Source: Candidatus Mediterraneibacter gallistercoris
Lineage (GTDB): Bacteria > Bacillota_A > Clostridia > Lachnospirales > Lachnospiraceae
DNA: 26,899 bases
Reading direction: 5' to 3'
Assembly (NCBI GenBank): GCA_019119745.1
Contig: DWWI01000016.1
Location: 1-26,899 of the forward strand
Shown: piece after piece, positions 23,168-26,899 of the stretch
How the letters are laid out: the number at the start of each line of letters is the position of its first letter
How positions within the stretch are numbered: position 1 is the first letter of the stretch
Translations under genes and position numbers: made by a program
The notes under the pieces: model-generated
The model's input: only the letters and a program-made list of their open reading frames with translations
What the model was told of the DNA's origin: nothing
Databases searched by the model: none

Positions 23168-24181
23168 ATGGCAGAGAATAATGAAATGGAAGTGTACGCG
23201 GAAGATTTTGAAGACCGCATCCGTACGATCGGAGTTCTTACAAGCGGCGGCGATGCACCGGGAATGAATGCGGCAATCCGTGCAGTTGTCCGTACAGCTC
23301 TTTCCAAGGGACTGAAAGTACGCGGTATCCGCAGAGGATATCACGGACTGCTCAAAGAGGAGATCATCGATCTTTCCGCACGTGATGTATCTGATACAAT
23401 CCAGCGTGGCGGTACAATCCTGCAGACAGCGCGCTGTAAAGCAATGCGTACAGAGGAAGGACAGCAGAAGGCGGCTGCGATCTGTAAAAAATACGGCATC
23501 GACGGTCTGGTAGTTATCGGTGGTGACGGTTCTTTCGCAGGAGCACAGAAACTTGCGAACCTTGGAGTAAATACAATCGGAATCCCGGGAACGATCGATC
23601 TGGATATCGCATGTACAGATTACACAATCGGATTTGACACAGCAGTAAACACAGCTATGGAAGCGATCGATAAAGTGCGTGATACTTCCACCTCCCATGA
23701 GCGCTGCAGTATCATAGAGGTTATGGGACGTGACGCAGGTTACCTTGCTCTCTGGTGCGGTATCGCCAACGGAGCTGAGCGTATTCTGATGCCTGAAGAG
23801 CATGATTATGACGAGCAGGCAATCATCGCAGACATCAAAGAATGCCAGAAGAGAGGAAAGAAAAATTATATTATCATCAATGCCGAGGGTATCGGAGATT
23901 CCATCAACATGGCGAAGAGAATCGAAGAAGCTACAGGCATGGAGACAAGAGCGACAATCCTCGGACACATGCAGCGTGGCGGAAGCCCGACATGTAAAGA
24001 CAGAGTATACGCTTCTATCATGGGTGCGATGGCTGTTGATCTTCTCATTCAGGGCAAGACAAACCGTGTAGTAGGATACAAGGACGGCAAGTATGTCGAC
24101 TTTGATATCGAAGAGGCACTGGCTATGAAGAAATCAATCTCCGAATACCAGTATGAGGTAGCTAAAACACTGGCGCTGTAA
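23168..24181 (+). CDS. pfkA: ATP-dependent 6-phosphofructokinase
   Basis: A 337-residue glycolytic enzyme converting fructose 6-phosphate to fructose 1,6-bisphosphate. LTSGGDAPGMNAAIRA and GGDGSFAGA form the ATP site; Gly instead of Asp in GGDGS points to ATP rather than pyrophosphate. The catalytic loop reads PGTIDLDIACTDYTIGFDTA, with Asp144 and Asp146 kept, but the usual Asn of TIDND is Leu145. VMGRDAGY and LGHMQRGGSP contribute to the sugar-phosphate site. An acidic N-terminal extension of about 17 residues precedes the core compared with E. coli PfkA. AAAGGTGGAG precedes ATG. Codon choice is markedly biased to a small set, as in highly expressed genes. Confidence 0.95.
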   Translation: MAENNEMEVYAEDFEDRIRTIGVLTSGGDAPGMNAAIRAVVRTALSKGLKVRGIRRGYHGLLKEEIIDLSARDVSDTIQRGGTILQTARCKAMRTEEGQQKAAAICKKYGIDGLVVIGGDGSFAGAQKLANLGVNTIGIPGTIDLDIACTDYTIGFDTAVNTAMEAIDKVRDTSTSHERCSIIEVMGRDAGYLALWCGIANGAERILMPEEHDYDEQAIIADIKECQKRGKKNYIIINAEGIGDSINMAKRIEEATGMETRATILGHMQRGGSPTCKDRVYASIMGAMAVDLLIQGKTNRVVGYKDGKYVDFDIEEALAMKKSISEYQYEVAKTLAL

Positions 24182-24276
24182 TATAAAAGCAGCAGTTCAG
24201 CCAGAGGCTGCACGGAAAGTACGGCTCTGCTGGCCGGACAGATATATATCAGAGTAACAGGGGAGAGCAGGTTATT

Positions 24277-25098
24277 ATGGAGAACAGGAATACAGCACCG
24301 GTAGGTGTGTTTGATTCCGGCGTAGGAGGGCTGACGGTTGCAAGAGAGATTTCCCGTCAGCTCCCGAATGAAAATATCGTATATTTCGGGGATACAGCGA
24401 GAGTTCCATACGGAAGCAAATCGCAGAATACGATTATCCGCTTTTCGGAACAGATCATCCGTTTTCTGAAAACAAAGGACGTCAAGGCAATCGTGATCGC
24501 CTGCAATACGGCGAGTGCGCTTGCGCTTGATGCCGTGAGGGATGAGTTTGATGTCCCGGTAATGGGGGTTGTCATACCGGGCGCACGCGCTGCTGTCGAG
24601 GCGACCAGAAACCGGAAGGTCGGGGTTGTCGGAACAGACGCAACTGTCCAGAGCGGAATGTATACTAAGATCATTCATTCAATGGCGCCGGATGTCACTG
24701 TGATCGAGAAGGCCTGCCCTCTTTTTGTACCTCTTGTGGAAGAGGGTTTTAAAGACCATGTGGTGACACAGGAGATCATAGAATACTATCTGGAGTCCAT
24801 GCGGAATTCGGATATTGACGCTATGATACTCGGGTGCACACATTATCCTCTTCTCAGATCAAAGATCAGAGAGTATATGGGAGAGAAGATACAGATCGTC
24901 AACCCAGCGTATGAAACAGCGATGGATCTGAAGAAACTTCTCCATGAACAGAAAATGGAAAATAACGGCGGGTCAGGAGAACACAGCAGGTATTCATTTT
25001 ATGTGAGTGACGCGGCGGAAAAATTCCGCAGATTTGCCAACACAGTGATGCCCTTTGATGTGCCGACGACAAACGTCGTAAATATAGAAGAGTATTAA
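24277..25098 (+). CDS. murI: Glutamate racemase
   Basis: A 273-residue cofactor-independent racemase that makes D-glutamate for peptidoglycan. VGVFDSGVGGLTVARE holds the catalytic Asp13, and YFGDTARVPYG is a family signature. The two catalytic cysteines are Cys76 (ACNTASA) and Cys187 (GCTHYPLL). Length is normal. It follows pfkA by 95 bp on the same strand, with no terminator I can see. The DUF1934 gene starts 11 bp after it, so these two are co-transcribed. Confidence 0.94.
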   Translation: MENRNTAPVGVFDSGVGGLTVAREISRQLPNENIVYFGDTARVPYGSKSQNTIIRFSEQIIRFLKTKDVKAIVIACNTASALALDAVRDEFDVPVMGVVIPGARAAVEATRNRKVGVVGTDATVQSGMYTKIIHSMAPDVTVIEKACPLFVPLVEEGFKDHVVTQEIIEYYLESMRNSDIDAMILGCTHYPLLRSKIREYMGEKIQIVNPAYETAMDLKKLLHEQKMENNGGSGEHSRYSFYVSDAAEKFRRFANTVMPFDVPTTNVVNIEEY

Positions 25099-25108
25099 GA
25101 GCAGAGAG

Positions 25109-25588
25109 ATGACAAAGGAAGTATTAGTCAGTATATCGGGAAAACATATTGATATCATGAACGATCCGACGGCCGGATACGAGACGGGGGACGATAATAT
25201 CGAAGTCGTAACTCCGGCGAATTATTACTGCAAAAACGGAAAACATTATATTATCTACGAAGAAGTGCTTGAAGGGATGGCCGGGACGATCCGCAACAGG
25301 ATCAAGATCACCGGAACCGACAGCATAGAGATTATGAAGAGCGGCGCTTCCAGCTCGCATATGATCTTCGAGAGAAACAGGAAGAATCAGACATATTACC
25401 GTACACCTTACGGACAGATGCTGATCGGTGTAAATACAAAAAACATGGAAGTCAGAGTTGATGATAATAAAATCAATGTGCAGCTGGATTATGAGCTGGA
25501 TGTCAACCATGAACCTCTGGCAGACTGTAAGATCAAAATGAATATCATGTCTAAAGACGATCCGGATTTTACGGTGCTCAGCAGCTAA
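25109..25588 (+). CDS. DUF1934 (YwiB-like) beta-barrel protein
   Basis: A 159-residue protein matching the DUF1934 pattern: an N-terminal strand VLVSISGKHID, a YEEVLEGMAGTIRNRIKI block, SIEIMKSGASSSHMIFERNRKNQTYYRTPYG, and alternating strands ending DYELDVNHEPLADCKIKMNI. The family is a small calycin-like beta-barrel of unknown function, without signal peptide or membrane segment. Its position directly behind murI is the only context clue. The ribosome site is AGAGAG, weak. The structured element at 25603 begins 14 bp past its stop codon. Confidence 0.8.
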   Translation: MTKEVLVSISGKHIDIMNDPTAGYETGDDNIEVVTPANYYCKNGKHYIIYEEVLEGMAGTIRNRIKITGTDSIEIMKSGASSSHMIFERNRKNQTYYRTPYGQMLIGVNTKNMEVRVDDNKINVQLDYELDVNHEPLADCKIKMNIMSKDDPDFTVLSS

Positions 25589-25602
25589 AATAAATAAGGG
25601 GT

Positions 25603-25786
25603 GTTTTCGGAGTATATATCATAACGCAAAACCGTTCCGCTTTACCTCAAAGATTGTGTAGATGTAACAGTGGCAGGAGATGTTCGTCCAATGGGACTCC
25701 ATCTCCTGCCACTTAACATCTAAGACCAATGCTTTTCGGAACGCTCTCACTTGATGTTTTGCTTATATGATATATACTCCGAAAAC
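25603..25786 (-). ncRNA. Candidate structured RNA/hairpin element, copy 1
   Basis: A 184-nt imperfect hairpin. The outer 21-nt arms (25603-25623 and 25766-25786) are perfectly complementary. Inside them are gcaaaac (25626-25632)/gttttgc (25756-25762), then cgttccg (25633-25639)/cggaacg (25737-25743), with a one-sided 12-nt bulge at 25744-25755. An apical stem runs to the tip, 25682-25698 on the plus strand. Read on the minus strand, the tip is gagtcccattggacgaa, where GUCC and GGAC pair around CAUU. I place it on the minus strand because that orientation matches copy 2 on plus. No frame codes here. A role as the end of the murI transcript is possible, but there is no proper T tract. Confidence 0.6.
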
Positions 25787-25910
25787 TTACTTTATTTAGT
25801 GCTGTAGATAATATGTTTCAATATTGGGAGTATTACTCAGAGATCGATGAAATTACGACTGCTGCAATCACCTGCCGATGAATCTGATCTTTATGTCTTG
25901 AAAAAAGAAA

Positions 25911-26093
25911 GTTTACGGACCGGACAGCCTAATACAGAACATTAAGTGGGAGCGTTCCGAAAAGCATTTGTTCTGGATGTTAGGCGGTACAAATGGAGTT
26001 CCATTGAACGAACATTTGATACCGACGTTACATCCATTCAAATCTTTGAGGTAGAGCGGAACGGTTCTGGATTAGGCTGTCCGGCCCGTAAAC
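25911..26093 (+). ncRNA. Candidate structured RNA/hairpin element, copy 2
   Basis: A 183-nt hairpin of the same architecture as copy 1 in the opposite orientation. The outer 23-nt arms (25911-25933, 26071-26093) pair with one mismatch. Inside are cagaac (25935-25940)/gttctg (26064-26069), the bulge attaagtgggag (25941-25952), and cgttccg (25953-25959)/cggaacg (26057-26063). The apical stem starts ggatgt/acatcc and carries the tip gagttccattgaacgaa. The 128-nt core (25941-26068) is about 80% identical to the reverse complement of copy 1, and the differences preserve pairing. A plus-strand frame of 85 codons crosses the element but has no ribosome site and no protein character. Confidence 0.6.
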
Positions 26094-26115
26094 GAAAAGT
26101 TTTAAAACCATATGA

Positions 26116-26556
26116 TCACGATTTATTCCGGCGGAAGAACCCTTTCTTCTTCTGCGGCTGTTCGATAGAACCGCCTCTGACGCTTTTGATCCCTGTTATG
26201 TAAAGTCCGCTGACTACGGCTTTTACTTCTTTCTTTACGGGAATAACTTCAAATACTTTGTTATCGCACATCAGAGTCATGATCCTCGGACCGATCTTTG
26301 CTTTTACGACCGGTACCTTCGTACGCCTTAAATATTTCGGCGTGTTTTCAAGAACAACAGCAGGAAGACCTGCCTCTTTCAATTTCATTTTCTTTTTATC
26401 GATGACAAGCATGCTGACTGTCTGGGCTGCCGCTTCCATCTGTTCCTGCTGCTCAGCCTGTTTCTTTTCGGCTTTTTTTCCGAAAAAGTACAGAGCAATG
26501 CAGGCGGCGATCAGTACAACGAGAACAACAATCAGTACAATAGTGACTGGACTCAC
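26116..26556 (-). CDS. Single-pass membrane protein of unknown function
   Basis: A 146-residue protein that I do not recognise. Residues 4-25 (VTIVLIVVLVVLIAACIALYFF) are one N-terminal TM segment. A Lys/Glu/Gln-rich, probably coiled stretch (about 27-42) and a soluble domain of alternating strands (PAVVLENTPKYLRRTKVPVV, RIMTLMCDNKVFEVIPVKKEVKAVVSGLYI) follow. The tail is very basic (KKKGFFRRNKS). The layout, a short anchor then a small beta domain, loosely recalls YajC but without its motifs. The start is GTG 26556 with AGGAGGG 7 nt upstream, better placed than any later ATG. A possible minus-strand promoter is TTGCAC (26626-26631), 17 bp, TAAAAT (26603-26608). Confidence 0.75.
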   Translation of the reverse strand: MSPVTIVLIVVLVVLIAACIALYFFGKKAEKKQAEQQEQMEAAAQTVSMLVIDKKKMKLKEAGLPAVVLENTPKYLRRTKVPVVKAKIGPRIMTLMCDNKVFEVIPVKKEVKAVVSGLYITGIKSVRGGSIEQPQKKKGFFRRNKS

Positions 26557-26783
26557 GATAGACCCTCCTAAACCTTAGATTTTCCGCATTTGCGCACATA
26601 GTATTTTAACATTGTTTCAGGACAAGTGCAAGATAATAAGTGTATTTTAGCGGTTTAGGGTTTACTTTTCGAGGGAGAACCGAGTATACTGTTATAGTAG
26701 TGTCTCCGCGGGTAAAGCAGCCTTTCCGGGAAGCGGAACAGACCGGGCGCGGACGCACCGAGATATAAAAGGAGTTTGATTTA

Positions 26784-26899
26784 ATGGCAGAAATGATTTG
26801 GAACGGAGTAGTGACAGTCTATGATTTTATCATGGACAATATCGTCATTATCAATATCCTCTTCGCGCTGATCATAGTGTTCTTCCAGAGGAGATCTCC
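26784..26899 (+). CDS. Cardiolipin synthase, N-terminal part (cut by window end)
   Basis: Only 38 codons are visible: MAEMIWNGVVTVYDF, then a hydrophobic segment NIVIINILFALIIVFFQRRS. The VINIxFAxxIVFFxRR pattern at the first TM segment is that of Firmicutes cardiolipin synthases, which join two phosphatidylglycerols at the membrane. The catalytic HKD motifs lie beyond the window, so this is a resemblance call. AAAAGGAG lies 7 nt before ATG. Upstream, tatact at 26685-26690 may be a -10 box, with a GC-rich leader of about 85 nt. Confidence 0.6.
   Translation, partial: MAEMIWNGVVTVYDFIMDNIVIINILFALIIVFFQRRS

Larger units (their letters stand above)
25603..26093. repeat. 491-bp inverted pair of structured elements with 124-bp spacer
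   Basis: Copies 1 and 2 point away from a central 124-bp AT-rich spacer (25787-25910) in which I see no gene and no convincing promoter. All four ends keep a version of GTTTWCGGA (gttttcgga at 25603; gtttacgga at 25911; tccgaaaac and cccgtaaac at the right ends). Copy 2 is flanked by a possible 4-bp duplication, gaaa; copy 1 has none. The whole fills the gap between the convergent DUF1934 and membrane-protein genes. Confidence 0.6.

Noticed and set aside
23147..23968. 273-codon minus-strand open frame
   Set aside because: It is antisense to pfkA; it arises from the strong codon bias of pfkA and encodes a Cys-rich non-protein.
25603..26093. Integron attC sites or a CRISPR array
   Set aside because: There are only two copies in opposite orientation, no attC core (RYYYAAC/GTTRRRY in the right places), no short-spacer periodicity, and no integrase or cas gene nearby.
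25946..26203. 85-codon plus-strand open frame across hairpin copy 2
   Set aside because: No ribosome site, it begins inside a conserved RNA-like stem and runs into the opposite-strand membrane-protein gene.

Overview
The window looks like a chromosomal segment of an anaerobic, gut-type Lachnospiraceae (Clostridia). Supporting signs are moderate G+C, strong AGGAGG ribosome sites, consensus TTGACA/TATAAT promoters, an Ech/NuoI-type polyferredoxin, a DnaE-pfkA-murI neighbourhood, and an ABC sugar importer without its own ATPase. I assign the family from protein resemblance only; no species call is possible.

Layout. 1-564: polyferredoxin, probably the last gene of a hydrogenase cluster, closed by a terminator. 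565-901: a gene-free stretch with a GC-rich block between 12-bp direct repeats and a tandem motif. 902-4266: a rightward run of alpha/beta hydrolase, HAD phosphatase, YaaA and YghZ-type aldo/keto reductase, ending at a strong terminator. 4348-4998 (minus): Fe/Mn superoxide dismutase. 5144-8494: a large endonuclease Q-like protein fused to a UvrD/Rep helicase. 8518-9321 (minus): an XRE regulator with sixteen Gly-based pentads. 9580-11311: an Rpn/PD-(D/E)XK nuclease and an inositol monophosphatase. 11406-16991 (minus): a carbohydrate operon (binding lipoprotein, two permeases, GH31 alpha-glucosidase), divergent from a LacI repressor at 17201-18205 with clear promoters and palindromic operators. 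18361-25588: CvfB-like S1 protein, a degenerate HPr-like protein, DnaE, PfkA, MurI and a DUF1934 protein. 26116-26556 (minus): a single-pass membrane protein of unknown function. 26784-end: the start of a cardiolipin synthase.

The most unusual part is 25603-26093. It holds two divergent copies of a roughly 184-nt imperfect hairpin. The 128-nt cores are about 80% identical, and at least eight of the differences are compensatory base-pair changes. The outer stems (21 and 23 bp) have unrelated sequence in their interior, yet each is self-complementary, and the ends share GTTTWCGGA. This is what a conserved structured RNA, or a structure-selected mobile hairpin, would look like; I cannot match it to a family I know.

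The genes fall into three themes: stress and repair (YaaA, aldo/keto reductase, SOD, EndoQ-helicase), sugar uptake and glycolysis (GH31/ABC operon, PfkA), and core replication and wall synthesis (DnaE, MurI). The EndoQ-helicase carries two copies of a sliding-clamp-like motif (QMSFF and QMSLF), and DnaE carries the same QMSLF pentapeptide.
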